A stretch of 64,000 nt of DNA from assembly GCA_950097015.1 (NCBI GenBank), contig CATNEN010000010.1, forward strand, positions 2,744,501-2,808,500, read 5' to 3'. Positions 21,810 through 34,107 of the stretch are shown here, one piece after another. The notes below the pieces were generated by a model. The model saw nothing but the letters and a program-made list of their open reading frames with translations. It did not search any database and had not been told where the DNA came from. A program made the position numbers and the translations under genes. The DNA comes from Macrostomum hystrix. Its lineage: Eukaryota; Platyhelminthes; Macrostomidae. The first letter of the stretch is position 1. The number at the start of each line of letters is the position of its first letter.

Positions 21810-24800
21810 CTACAGCGACTTGAGCAGATGGGCGAACAGCTCCGTCTGCAGAGCTTCGGTCTTGTCGAATTCTTCGCAAGCCAGGGAGCAATAGACCAGG
21901 ATGCGTTTCCACAGCTGACCAACTGTGCACTTGGCCGACTGCACCTTCTCGGACACTTCCTCCAGCTGCGGTCCGTCAATATAGGGGAAATGCTTGCGTA
22001 AGATACGGATTATACTACTCGATACGTGAGCTGATCAGTAGTGTTAGAGTATATTATATAGTTCTAGGTCTGAATTCGAACTCATGACCTGCCCTGCTAG
22101 ATCGCGGGGATCACCATGTGATGTCATGACGATGAACGCGAGCAAAACAAGACTTACCCGAGCCACCCTGGAGTCGGAGAACTTGTGATACTGCAGCACC
22201 GGCAGCTCCAGCTGAGAAGCCACCAGCCACTGCAGCAGGGCCTTCAGCTGCGGGTCGCCGCCGAAAGCGCCGCAGCCCCAGTTGCCCGTGACAACGCCGC
22301 TTGGGCTGCCGAAGCCAGCGGGAAGCTCGCGGCACTGGAGATCGAATGAGATCGTTCAGCTAATTTCTTTGCAAGAGCACGAAATTCTAGCAGCTATTCA
22401 GGTCGCTATAGACAGTCACTACCAAGCAGCACTCTAGACAGTCACTACCAAGCAGCACTCTAGACAGTCACTCCCAGCAGCACTCTAGACAGTCACTCCC
22501 AGCAGCACTCTAGACAGTCACACCCAGCAGCACTCTAGACAGTCACTCCCAGCAGCACTCTAGACAGTCACTCCCAGCAGCACTCTAGACAGTCACTCGC
22601 AGCAGCACTCTAGACAGTCACACCCAGCAGCACTCTAGACAGTCACTCCCAGCAGCACTCTAGACAGTCACACCCAGCAGCACTCTAGACAGTCTCTCCC
22701 AGCAGCACTTGAGACAGTCACTCCCAGCAGCACTCTAGACAGTCACACCCAGCAGCACTCTAGACAGTCACTCCCAGCAGCACTCTAGACAGTCACTCCC
22801 AGCAGCACTCTAGACAGTCACTCCCAGCAGCACTCTAGACAGCCACTCCCAGCAGCACTCTAGACAGTCACTCCCAGCAGCACTCTAGACAGTCACTACC
22901 AAGCAGCACTCTAGACAGTCACTACCAAGCAGCACTCTAGACAGTCACTCCCAGCAGCACTCTAGACAGTCACTCCCAGCAGCACTCTAGACAGTCACAC
23001 CCAGCAGCACTCTAGACAGTCACTCCCAGCAGCACTCTAGACAGTCACTCCCAGCAGCACTCTAGACAGTCACTCGCAGCAGCACTCTAGACAGTCACAC
23101 CCAGCAGCACTCTAGACAGTCACTCCCAGCAGCACTCTAGACAGTCACACCCAGCAGCACTCTAGACAGTCTCTCCCAGCAGCACTTGAGACAGTCACTC
23201 CCAGCAGCACTCTAGACAGTCACACCCAGCAGCACTCTAGACAGTCACTCCCAGCAGCACTCTAGACAGTCACTCCCAGCAGCACTCTAGACAGTCACTC
23301 CCAGCAGCACTCTAGACAGTCACTCCCAGCAGCACTCTAGACAGTCACTCGCAGCAGCACTCTAGACAGCCACTCCCAGCAGCACTCTAGACAGTCACTC
23401 GCAGCAGCACTCTAGACAGCCACTCCCAGCAGCACTCTAGACAGTCACTCCCAGCAGCACTCTAGACAGTCACTCCCAGCAGCACTCTAGACAGTCACTC
23501 CCAGCAGCACTCTAGACAGTCACTCCCAGCAGCACTCTAGACAGTCACTCCCAGCAGCACTCTAGACAGTCACTCCCAGCAGCACTCTAGACAGTCACTC
23601 CCAGCAGCACTCTAGACAGTCACTCCCAGCAGCACTTGAGACAGTCACTCCCAGCAGCACTCTAGACAGTCACACCCAGCAGCACTCTAGACAGTCACTC
23701 CCAGCAGCACTCTAGACAGTCACTCCCAGCAGCACTCTAGACAGTCACTCCCAGCAGCACTCTAGACAGTCACTCCCAGCAGCACTCTAGACAGTCACTC
23801 CCAGCAGCACTCTAGACAGTCACTCCCAGCAGCACTCTAGACAGTCACTCCCAGCAGCACTCTAGACAGTCAGTTCTATGAGACAGTTCACACGAAAGTT
23901 ACCACACAAAAGATTAATAAGACAGAAATTTGGAGTCTAAAGTGTGTAACTGAATAAGAGCAACTGTAATCAATGTAGACAGACAACACGATAGCAAGAA
24001 AAATTAATTCAGTCAAAATAAAAACAAAAAGTTTTAAATTCACCAATCTGTGAACCTGACCAACACAATTATAAACTACTTGAGACACTGATAACGCAGA
24101 GAAGGCTAGAAGGAAATGAAGTAAATAATTTTTCCCTTTTGGCGTTTTTAGCCAGTTCATACTACTTACCGGTAGTATCAGAAGCACAGAAGCCTCAATG
24201 AAACTTAAAAAACATTATAATAAGAAAAATTGAATAGTAACTGAAAATATTATGAGTAAGATACACTCTCGTGAGTTAGCACTGACTAAGCACAACTGAA
24301 TAACTCCCTTACTTGGCACAATGACCCATGGACTAAGAGACTCAAGCAACCACTCAACTCACTGACTACTGGACCCTTGAAGTACTGACACTTTCTGAAA
24401 GCTACATTAAACGATTCCTAAAACAATGCTTTTATCTTATATAAAATCGCAAAGAATGTCATAGGCTCTGTACCACATTTACAACGGGTAGGTGCGTCAC
24501 AATGCTTGACAAATGCATTTAGGCGTGAATATTTCCTGCGAAAATATTAAAGATGCCGACAAAATTAATAAGAAATGAAAATACTAGGTTGCGCTGCGCA
24601 AGTAGATATTGGTTGACAGAATGTAAATAGGGGTAGCGGGTGCAGACGTTGGCTGGGCCAGAGCATATGTACTTTAGGGTGGCGGGTGCATACGTTGGCT
24701 GGGCCAGAGCATATGTACTTTGGGGTGGCGGGTGCAGACGTTGGCTGGGCCAGAGCATATGTACTTTAGGGTGGCGGGTGCATACGTTGGCTGGGCCAGA

Positions 24801-27800
24801 GCATATGTACTTTGGGGTGGCGGGTGCAGACGTTCGCTGTGCCAGAGCATATGTACTTTGGGGTGGCGGGTGCAGACGTTGGCTGGGCCAGAGCATATGT
24901 ACTTTGGGGTGGCGGGTGCAGACGTTGGCTGGGCCAGAGCATATGTACTTTGGGGTGGCGGGTGCAGACGTTGGCTGGGCCAGAGCATATGTACTTTGGG
25001 GTGGCGGGTGCAGACGTTGGCTGGGCCAGAGCATATGTACTTTGGGGTGGCGGGTGCAGACGTTGGCTGGGCCAGAGCATATGTACTTTGGGGTGGCGGG
25101 TGCAGACGTTGGCTGGGCCAGAGCATATGTACATTGGGGTGGCGGGTGCAGAGGTTAGCTGGGCCAGAGCATATGTACATTGGGGTGGCGGGTGCAGAGG
25201 TTAGCTGGGCCAGAGCATATGTACATTTGGGGTGGCGAGTGCAGAGGTTGGCTGGGCCAAAGAAAAAGTACATTGGGGTGACTAAGCATCTCACCTGTTT
25301 AAAGGACTGACGAAAGGCCACGAAGGCCTTATTGATGTCGCGCAGCAGGTTGTGCTCAACATACTGCTCGCTTGGGAAGCCTCTGTAAGGCACGGCGTCC
25401 ATGGAGACGAGCCGCCGCGGCTGGAATCCGGCAGAGTCGGGCTCCAGGGAGTTGCGAATCGGGCCAGCGAATTTCATCTGCAGGCCGTAGCCCTCAGACC
25501 TGCTGAAGGGCTCGTAGCCCATGATGTAGACCGCTTCGTTGTTGTCCATGGCTTCCACGAATAGCATGGAGATAATGAGCTCCGGGTTGTGTATGAAGAG
25601 GGTCTCCTCCTGCGGGCGGCGGTAGCAGAGCGGGCAGTGAGTGGGTGTTCAAACGGCATTGTGTCAGTGGTAGGCAGGCTGGTCGCAGACCTGCAGCACG
25701 CCAGTCCACAGCACGCCACCGCCCAGGAAGCTGTTCCCGAAGCAGACGTGCAGCAGGCTGCTGTCGGCACTGTCCATTGAAGCTTCGGGCTCAACCAGCA
25801 GACGGCAAAGCGGCCGGGAGCTGCTGGCAAGTTTGGCGGCGGTCAGCTGGTCCTCGGACGCCAGGACGGACCGGGCGATGACCAGCTTGCCTGCGGGCGG
25901 GCCGTCCCGCTGCAGCTGGTCGAAGTAGCTCAGCACGCAGTGCATCTTTTCGGCTTGGTGCGGCGTTCTGGAATGCCAGGCGGGTTGATAAGCCGAGTTT
26001 TACTTGCCTTTCTACTCATAGTAGAAACATAAACAGTAAAACGCAGCAGTTTAAATTTTAACAAGAGAGTGATATTGTGAAACTTTTAACAGCTGAACTG
26101 AATGAGGCTAGCGGAACGAAAAAATGAGAACATGATGGAGAGTCAGATACGGAGATGATGGAGAGTCAGACACGGAGATGATGGAGAGTCAGACACGGAG
26201 ATGATGGAGAGTCAGACACGGAGATGATGGAGAGTCAGACACGGAGATGATGGAGAGTCAGATACGGAGATGATGGAGAGTCAGACACGGAGATGATGGA
26301 GAGTCAGATACGGAGATGATGGAGAGTCAGACACGGAGATGATGGAGAGTCAGATACGGAGATGATGGAGAGTCAGATACGGAGATGATGGAGAGTCAGA
26401 TACGGAGATGATGGAGAGTCAGATACGGAGATGATGGAGAGTCAGATACGGAGATGATGGAGAGTCAGATACGGAGATGATGGAGAGTCAGATACGGAGA
26501 TGATGGAGAGTCAGATACGGAGATGATGGAGAGTCAGATACGGAGATGATGGAGAGTCACGCAACCAATAGCGGGTCAGAGCAACTGACGCGTCCTGAAT
26601 GCCGGCAAAGAACGCGGGGAAGCCGTTGGTGGACATGCTGATGGCCAGGTCGGTTGGGTGCTGCGGCATCAGGCAGAGGAAGGCCGCGGCCAGCAGCGAG
26701 GAGACGTAGTCTCGGCTGAGCACAGTCGTGGAGGCTGTGGGCGATTTGGAGAACAGTGAGTTGCGTGTAGTCAACAAAAACTGTGAGCAACCCGTGTCTG
26801 TAGCCCGTCACTGCAGTGAGCAGCCCGTGTGCCTGTAGCTTGTCACTGCAGTGAGCAGCCCGTGTGCCTGTAGCCTGTCATTGCAGTGAGCAGCCCGTGT
26901 GCCTGTAACCCGTCACTGCAGTGAGCAGCCTGTGTGCCTGTAGCCTGTCACTGCAGTGAGCAGCCCGTGTGCCTGTAGCCTGTCATTGCAGTGAGCAGCC
27001 CGTGTGCCTGTAGCCTGTCACTGCAGTGAGCAGCCCGTGTGTCTGTAGCCTGTCACTGCAGAGAGCAGCCCGTGTGCCTGTAGCCTGTCACTGCAGTGAG
27101 CAGCCCGTGTGCCTGTAGCCTGTCACTGCAGTGAGCAGCCCGTGTGCCTGTAACCCGTCACTGCAGTGAGCAGCCTGTGTGCCTGTAGCCTGTCACTGCA
27201 GTGAGCAGCCCGTGTGCCTGTAACCCGTCACTGCAGTGAGCAGCCTGTGTGCCTGTAGCCTGTCACTGCAGTGAGCAGCCCGTGTGCCTGTAGCTTGTCA
27301 CTGCAGTGAGCAGCCCGTGTGCCTGTAGCCTGTCACTGCAGTGAGCAGCCCGTGTGTCTGTAGCCTGTCACTGCAGTGAGCAGCCCGTGTGCCTGTAACC
27401 CGTCACTGCAGTGAGCAGCCCGTGTGTCTGTAGCCTGTCACTGCAGTGAGCAGCCCGTGTGCCTGTAACCCGTCACTGCAGTGAGCAGCCCGTGTGCCTG
27501 TAGCCTGTCACTGCAGTGAGCAGCCCGTGTGCCTGTAACCCGTCACTGCAGTGAGCAGCCTGTGTGCCTGTAGCCTGTCACTGCAGTGAGCAGCCCGTGT
27601 GCCTGTAGCCTGTCACTGCAGTGAGCAGCCCGTGTGTCTGTAGCCTGTCACTGCAGTGAGCAGCCCGTGTGCCTGTAGCCTGTCACTGCAGTGAGCAGCC
27701 CGTGTGTCTGTAGCCTGTCACTGCAGTGAGCAGCCCGTGTGCCTGTAACCCGTCACTGCAGTGAGCAGCCCGTGTGCCTGTAGCCTGTCACTGCAGTGAG

Positions 27801-28892
27801 CAGCCCGTGTGCCTGTAACCCGTCACTGCAGTGAGCAGCCTGTGTGCCTGTAGCCTGTCACTGCAGTGAGCAGCCCGTGTGCCTGTAGCTTGTCACTGCA
27901 GTGAGCAGCCCGTGTGCCTGTAGCCTGTCACTGCAGTGAGCAGCCCGTGTGTCTGTAGCCTGTCACTGCAGTGAGCAGCCCGTGTGCCTGTAACCCGTCA
28001 CTGCAGTGAGCAGCCCGTGTGCCTGTAGCCTGTCACTGCAGTGAGCAGCCCGTGTGCCTGTAACCCGTCACTGCAGTGAGCAGCCTGTGTGCCTGTAGCC
28101 TGTCACTGCAGTGAGCAGCCCGTGTGCCTGTAGCTTGTCACTGCAGTGAGCAGCCCGTGTGCCTGTAACCCGTCACTGCAGTGAGCAGCCTGTGTGCCTG
28201 TAGCCTGTCACTGCAGTGAGCAGCCCGTGTGCCTGTAGCTTGTCACTGCAGTGAGCAGCCCGTGTGCCTGTAGCCTGTCACTGCAGTGAGCAGCCCGTGT
28301 GTCTGTAGCCTGTCACTGCAGTGAGCAGCCCGTGTGCCTGTAACCCGTCACTGCAGTGAGCAGCCCGTGTGCCTGTAGCCTGTCACTGCAGTGAGCAGCC
28401 CGTGTGCCTGTAGCCTGTCACTGCAGTGAGCAGCCCGTGTGTCTGTAGCCTGTCACTGCAGTGAGCAGCCCGTGTGCCTGTAGCCTGTCACTGCAGTGAG
28501 CAGCCCGTGTGCCTGTAGCCTGTCACAACCCCCTGTCTAAAAGTGAACAAACCTTCCTGCTGGCAGGCATAGTTCAGCGGCTCCTTGCGTGTCTCCAGTG
28601 CCAGCACCCTGTCAACCAGGAAGGGCAGCAGGCTGTCGAAGAAGCACTTCCGCTGCGCCTCGCTCATGCGCCCCTCCAGGAAGCGGCGCAGGCCGGTGAA
28701 AAAGGACCTACTACTAGCACCGGCGCCCGCGCTGGCCGCGCTGACGTAATTCTTGGAGTAGGCCGCGTGCAGCTCGTCGAGGGCCTTCACCAGCGCTTCA
28801 GGACTGCCGTTCGTTCGCTTGAGGGCCTCCAGGTGGCGCTTTAACTCTGGCCAGTTGGCCAGGTCAGTAGGCAGGGCGACTTTGGTTGCCAT
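21810..28892 (-). CDS. PARG: Poly(ADP-ribose) glycohydrolase
   Basis: Hydrolyses ribose-ribose bonds of poly(ADP-ribose), ending PARP signalling in the nucleus or cytoplasm. Exons 28892-28553, 26734-26590, 25967-25691, 25609-25295, 22334-22158 and 21992-21810 join in perfect phase to 478 aa. The helical accessory part (AYSKNYV, then LSRDYVSSLLAAAFLCLMP) leads to the macro-like catalytic fold. The signature GGG-x7-QEE (residues about 244-256) carries the catalytic Glu pair and is completed across the 81-nt intron 3. MGYEPFSRSEGYG (the ADP-ribose-binding Tyr loop) and TGNWGCGAFGGD (about 375-386) follow. All key residues are present, so the enzyme should be active. It is short compared with human PARG because the regulatory N-terminus is absent. 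The ATG at 28892 follows a CCCACAG acceptor, so an upstream or trans-spliced exon is possible. Introns 1, 2 and 4 hold four unrelated minisatellites. Confidence 0.95.
22404..23872. repeat. 25-bp minisatellite with higher-order structure
   Basis: About 58 copies of a 25-bp unit, CAGTCACTCCCAGCAGCACT + CTAGA, in PARG intron 4. Variants (CACACCCAG, CTCGCAG, ACTACCAAG, CTTGAGACAG) recur in the same order from about 22413 and again from about 22895. This indicates duplication of a roughly 480-bp block. Confidence 0.95.
24627..25280. repeat. 46-bp minisatellite
   Basis: About 14 copies of a 46-bp unit containing GCCAGAGCATATGTACTTTG and GGTGGCGGGTGCAGACGTTG. It lies in PARG intron 4 and ends roughly a dozen bases from the exon 4 donor (CAG|GTGAGA at 25295). 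The most divergent copies are nearest the exon. Confidence 0.95.
26140..26560. repeat. 23-bp minisatellite
   Basis: About 18 copies of GATGATGGAGAGTCAGATAC + GGA (or GACACGGA) in PARG intron 2, starting about 30 nt from the exon 2 donor. Confidence 0.95.
26781..28526. repeat. 35-bp minisatellite with internal palindrome
   Basis: About 50 copies of a 35-bp unit, GTGAGCAGCCCGTGTGCCTG + TAGCCTGTCACTGCA, filling PARG intron 1. Each unit junction forms the perfect 12-bp palindrome TCACTGCAGTGA. Variants TAACCCGTC, TAGCTTGTC and GTGTGTCTG recur in ordered groups. Confidence 0.95.
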
Positions 28893-28935
28893 GGACGCTG
28901 TGGGTTACCAAGGGTGTGACTGGTATTTGAAGCTG

Positions 28936-29276
28936 AGAGTGACTGAACTGGGAGTGACTAAACTGGGAGTGACTGAACTGGGAGTGACTGAACTGGGAGT
29001 GACTGAACTGGGAGTGACTAAACTGGGAGTGACTGAACTGGGAGTGACTGAACTGGGAGTGACTGAACTGGGAGTGACTAAACTGGGAGTGACTAAACTG
29101 GGAGTGACTGAACTGGGAGTGACTGAACTGGGAGTGACTGAACTGGGAGTGACTAAACTGGGAGTGACTGAACTGGGAGTGACTGAACTGGGAGTGACTG
29201 AACTGGGAGTGAATGAACTGGGAGTGAATGAACTGGGAGTGACTGAACTGGGAGTGAATGAACTGGGAGTGACTGG
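28936..29276. repeat. 15-bp minisatellite
   Basis: About 23 copies of CTGGGAGTGACTGAA (with CTAAA and ATGAA variants) between the PARG start codon and the ZnT6 stop codon. Confidence 0.95.
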
Positions 29277-29633
29277 AAAGGGACTTCCTGGAGCCTTTTA
29301 GAGCCGCTGCGTTATGAAGATTAAACACTAGAAAAATAAAGGCAAGGCACACACACGAGTTGAATTCACAATGCACTGTTCCAAGCGTATAATATTCTAT
29401 GTATTTAGGCAGTTCAGTAACAGCCTCAGAAGCATTCACCTGATATTTACTCATTTACGCAAATACATTGACTGACTCGATAGCATAAGAATTGTTTATG
29501 TACAACAGATAGGGTAGGATGCATATCAAATTCTATTATTACTATTAAACCAATATAGAGCTGTCTTTGTCTTGAGAGGGGAATTTTTAACGTAACAAAG
29601 ACCAATGCGAGTGGATCAAGAAGCCGGCAGCTG

Positions 29634-32557
29634 CTAGTAGCGCTGCTGGAACAATGACCCTGGCATCGCTGAGACGGAGCTGCTAGACGTCGGCGGGAAG
29701 TGCTGCTGCAGCATTGACATAGACATATGGGGCGGCGGCGGCGGCGGAGGCGGCGGCGGCAGCATGAAGCTGACACCGGCGTGGCTGGTGAAGGGATTCG
29801 GCGGGGCGAAGCTGGCTGGCAGCAGAAGATCTGGAAGGTTGGCATCGGAGGCGGCTGAGGCTGCTGGCAGCTGGGCCGAGGGACCGAAAGAGGAGGCCGA
29901 TGAAGAGGCGGCTGCGGCTGCGGCTGCGGCGGCAGCTCCGGGCGGAGAGGCGAACGGGTTGATGCGCGGCGCCACCCAGCTGGCCGACGGCTGCAGGCCG
30001 CGGCTCCAGTCGTCCTTGTAGACCTGGACGGTGAGGCCGGGCACCAGGTGCGCCAGCCGGTTGGTCACGTGGGCCAGCACCAGCTGCTCCGAGGCGTCGC
30101 GGCGGACCCGGACCTGACAATTGGTGGGAATCAGTTATGAGTGGGATATGCTGGGCTACATTAGAAGTCGGATAAAACATGTTCGTATAAAAATATGCAG
30201 GTTAAAATTCAGGCACAGAATAAACTCAAAAGTGGGGAGTACAATTGAGCGGGATTATTTAGAATGGAATAATTTAGAGTGGGATAATTTTTAGTGGGAT
30301 AATTTAGAGTGGGATAATTTAGAGAGGGATAATTTTTAGTGGGATAATTTAGAGTGGGATAATTTTTAGTGGGATAATTTAGAGTGGGATAATTTAGAGA
30401 GGGACAATTTAGAGTGGGATAATTTAGAGTGGGATAATTTAGAGTGGGATAATTTAGAGTGGGATAATTTAGAGAGGGATAATTTAGAGTGGGATAATTT
30501 AGAGTGGGATAATTTAGAGTGGGATAATTTAGAGCGGGATAATTTAGAGTGGGATAATTTAGAGTGGGATAATTTAGAGTGGGATAATTTAGAGCGGGAT
30601 AATTTAGAGAGGGATAATTTAGAGTGGGATAATTTAGAGTGGGATAATTTAGAGTGGGTATTCAGCAGGCCAGGAAGAGACGGCAACTCCAGTCAGCCAA
30701 TTCACCTGCAGGCAGCCGTTGAGCTGGCCGAATCCGGTCAGCCAGGTTCTCTCCTTGCGAAGCTCCAGCACGCCGTCCAGAGTAGCTGCCTCGCCCAGCG
30801 CCTTATCCAGCTGGCCAATTAGGTGTGTCGGCGTGCTCTGCAGCAGAATCTTGCCGCAGTAGGCCGCCATTGGCGCCATGGTTACCACGACAACAAACGC
30901 GGCCAGCACTGCCATGGTGAGGTCAGCCATGGGAGACTGGTAGGCATCGAGCAGGCAGCTGGCCAGGAACAGGCACATGGCCGAGGACACGCCCAGCAGG
31001 GCCAGCGGGTTCAGGCGGGGCAGCAGCAGCTTGCTCAGGCCCGGCACGTGATGGCAGAGGCTCTCGCTGATGTCCGTCACGTGCTCCTGCAGCCAGCTGG
31101 AGGTGCTGGCGTCGATCACGTGACTGTAGGCGGGGTTCTCGACGCTGGAGTAAAGAGGCGATGAGGCAAGGAATGCACATCACAAGGGAACTCCAAAGTT
31201 TATTCAATTTGCACTGCTTAACCTGTACACAGCCGATAAGAATCAGCAGGCTCACCCGTACACAGCCAATATGAATCAGCAGGCTCACCTGTACACAGTC
31301 GATAAGAATCAGCAGGCTCACCTGTACACAGCCAATAAGAATCAGCAGGCTCACCTGTACACAGCCAACAAGAATCAGTAGGCTCACTTGTACACAGCCA
31401 ATATGAATCAGCAGGCTCACCTGTACACAGCCAATAAGAATCAGCAGGCTCACCTGTACACAGCCAATAAGAATCAGCAGGCTCACCTGTACACAGCCAA
31501 TATGAATCAGCAGGCTCACCTGTACACAGCCAATATGAATCAGCAGGCTCACCTGTACACAGCCAAAAAAGCAGGCTCACCTGTACACAGCCGATAAGAA
31601 TCAGCAGGCTCACCTGTACACAGCCAATATGAATCAGCAGGCTCACCTGTACACAGCCAATATGAATCAGCAGGCTCACCTGTACACAGCCAATATGAAT
31701 CAGCAGGCTCACCTGTACACAGCCAATAAGAATCAGCAGGCTCACCTGTACACAGCCAATATGAATCAGCAGGCTCACCTGTACACAGCCAATATGAATC
31801 AGCAGGCTCACCTGTACACAGCCGATAAGAATCAGCAGGCTCACCTGTACACAGCCAATATGAATCAGCAGGCTCACCTGTACACAGCCAATATGAATCA
31901 GCAGGCTCACCTGTACACAGCCGATAAGAATCAGCAGGCTCACCTGTACACAGCCGATAAGAATCAGCAGGCTCACCTGTACACAGCCAATAAGAATCAG
32001 CAGGCTCACCTGTACACAGCCAATAAGAATCAGCAGGCTCACCTGTACACAGCCAATATGAATCAGCAGGCTCACCTGTACACAGCCACCAGGTGCACAA
32101 CAAGTCCGACCAGGCCTCCGAGCGCCAATCCGCTGGGCGTGACCTCCGGCGGCTCGAAGGCCCTCTCCACGCACTCCTTGAGAACGAAGAACACGCCAAG
32201 GATGGCCAGCATGAGGGAGGCGAAGACTGCCAGCACCTCGAATCTCTCGTAGCCGAATGTGTAGGCCAGGCAGCGCTGTCGCCGTTCGACCCACAGGCTG
32301 ACCAGGGCGACGCCAATGTAGCACAGGTCAAACAGCAGCAGGCAGGTGAATGCGCCCAGGGTCATGCTGGGGTTGAGGTGGGCCCACACCGTGAGCAGGC
32401 AGATGCTGATGAGCAGGAGGCCGGCCACGGCCAGGATTCGCTTGGCTCGCTTCTCCTCGGCCTGCAGCAGGGCCAGCTGGACGACCAGCTCTCTGGCGAA
32501 GGCCAGCACGCCGGTGTAGGCGTCGCGCAGCTCGTGCAGCAGCGTCAGAATGGCCTG
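29634..32557 (-). CDS. SLC30A6: Zinc transporter ZnT6 (SLC30A6), 5' end incomplete
   Basis: Exons 32557-32076, 31144-30706 and 30113-29634 join in phase to 466 aa, close to the family length (about 460). Recognisable segments are FGYERFEVLAVFASLMLAILG, STSWLQEHVTDISESLC, GKILLQSTPTHLIGQLDKAL, TLDGVLELRKE, VRRDASEQLVLAHVTNRL and TVQVYKDDW. Six transmembrane helices lead to a cytosolic ferredoxin-like domain and a Pro/Gly-rich tail. In this family ZnT6 is the non-transporting partner of ZnT5 in the early secretory pathway. Consistent with that, helix 2 reads LLFDLCYIG and lacks the HxxxD zinc site of active ZnTs. No ATG is in frame at the first exon, which begins after GTGCAG, so a short first coding exon lies upstream and was not found. 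Both introns contain minisatellites. Confidence 0.93.
30245..30660. repeat. 15-bp AT-rich minisatellite
   Basis: About 27 copies of GGGATAATTTAGAGT, with TTTTTAGT and GAGAG variants, in the second identified ZnT6 intron. It ends about 45 nt from the exon donor at 30706. Confidence 0.95.
31218..32092. repeat. 33-bp minisatellite made of the exon-intron junction
   Basis: About 26-27 copies of a 33-bp unit. On the minus (gene) strand each reads GGCTGTGTACAGGTGAGCCT + GCTGATTCTTATT. The first 12 bases equal the last 12 bases of the ZnT6 exon ending at 32076, and GTGAGC is its donor. So the array consists of repeated exon end plus 5' splice site. Confidence 0.97.
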
Positions 32558-32689
32558 CACGGAGACCGCATAGCAACCAAATGGAAGGGCGGCAATGAAC
32601 TTTGTTGTCTGGGTACGGAATTTATCTAGCTCGCAGTTATTATAATAATATACTTATTATCTTTCTTCTGAGTAAAAGTCCATAGTAAC

Positions 32690-33030
32690 CAGGAAACAAC
32701 AAGGCTCATAGCAACCAGGTAGCAAAAAGCCAGATAGCAACCAGGTAGCAAAAAGCCACATAGCAACCAGGTAGCAAAAAGCCACATAGCAACCAGGTAG
32801 CAACAACCCACATACTCGTAGCAACCAGGTAGCAACAATCCACATAGCAACCAGGTAGCAACAACCCACATACTCGTAGCAACCAGGTAGCAACAACCCA
32901 CATACTCGTAGCAACCAGGTAGCAACAACCCACTTAGCAACCAGGTAGCAACAACCCACTTAGCAACCAGGTAGCAACAACCCACATAGCAACCAGGTAG
33001 CAACAACCCACCTAGCAACCAGGTAGCAAG
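32690..33030. repeat. AGCAACCAGGTAGCAA minisatellite (about 24-32 bp)
   Basis: About 14 copies of TAGCAACCAGGTAGCAACAA + CCCACA, some extended by TACTCG, upstream of the first recognised ZnT6 exon. Probably in its first intron or 5' flank. Confidence 0.93.
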
Positions 33031-34107
33031 AGCCGAACAGCATCCAAATTTCAGCAATTTTAAAAATTTCTAACCTTAAAAAGCCAGCAATAGAATTCTT
33101 AATCTGGCCTAAAAAATCTCCCCATAGGTAATTTTCCTAATTACAAACGGTAGCACTAATGAGGCAACTCAAAGTCAACAAACAAGTAAAGTTATCTTAA
33201 ACACAAAGTAAACAAACAAAACTGACTGGCACAGAGTCCAGGCAAGCCATCAGTAATTTTATTGTCAAAAGAGCTCTCAAGACAAAACATTCGCTTTAAG
33301 AAAAAAACGTAAGGAAAATTTCAACAATCGAAACACAAACAAAAAGACAATATAAAAATTTGTTAAAGCGTTGAACTGATTGATAAAAAATCTGCTCTCA
33401 GAGCAACTCAGCACGTACAGTAGAGTTTAACCAGAGAGCTTACAAAAACTGAATCATGAACTATTTGGCACGAATGAGGGAAACTAAACCAATTTAAATT
33501 AGCACTTTTATTCCTTTGATTATAGACCCTTGGCAACAATAAGTGCAGGACCAGCTTACGCTACGAAGCCAGGTGTACAGTAGGTCCTGGGCTCGAATCC
33601 GAAGAATCAAACAATCGAAAATAGGGGGAACTCCATAATAACGATTTAAGAATCTTAACAATCCCAAAAATATGAATCCCGTATCCTAGAAATATGAATC
33701 CCGTATCCTAGAAATGTGAATCCAATATCCTAGAAATGTGAATCCAATATCCCATAAGTTAGAAGACCGATCCCTACCAATGTAGATAGGTGCCAGTACA
33801 GGCAGGCCGCAATACTACTGAATCCGATCTAGAACTAAAAACTGATTTTGTAAAACACGCGCAGCAAAAACAGCGAGGCACAGCTCGAAGGCTCGAATAA
33901 TAATTCGTTGAGTAAAAGAAACGAAGAAAACAACAAAAGTTTCAGGTAAATATATGTAATGACGAACACAAAAAGTGCTATTTCTACAACGAGAACTAAC
34001 TTTACTACTAGAGAAACAATTTAAGGCTTTGACACGACAGAGAAATACACAAAACTCTGTGAGATAAGCTTTATCTTTGGCAATGTCTGCTGCCCCTGAT
34101 AGGATGG
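33031..34107. other. AT-rich, no gene
   Basis: Contains four short GTATCCTAGAAATGTGAATC-like direct repeats (about 33670-33745) and a degenerate tRNA-like GGGCTCGAATCC at about 33589. A short first exon of ZnT6 could lie here but cannot be identified. Confidence 0.45.

Noticed and set aside
26781-28526. CRISPR array
   Set aside because: Regular spacing but no distinct spacers: whole units are tandem copies. The genome is eukaryotic with introns.
29764-30021. Plus-strand alanine-rich frame
   Set aside because: Antisense shadow of the Pro/Ala-rich ZnT6 C-terminus, whose family match is on the minus strand.
31218-32324. Two long minus-strand frames (CVQVSLLIHIG and LCTGEPADSYW repeats) through the ZnT6 array
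   Set aside because: The 33-bp period is a multiple of three. The true exon frame stops at the first unit, and the family alignment puts the exon end at 32076.
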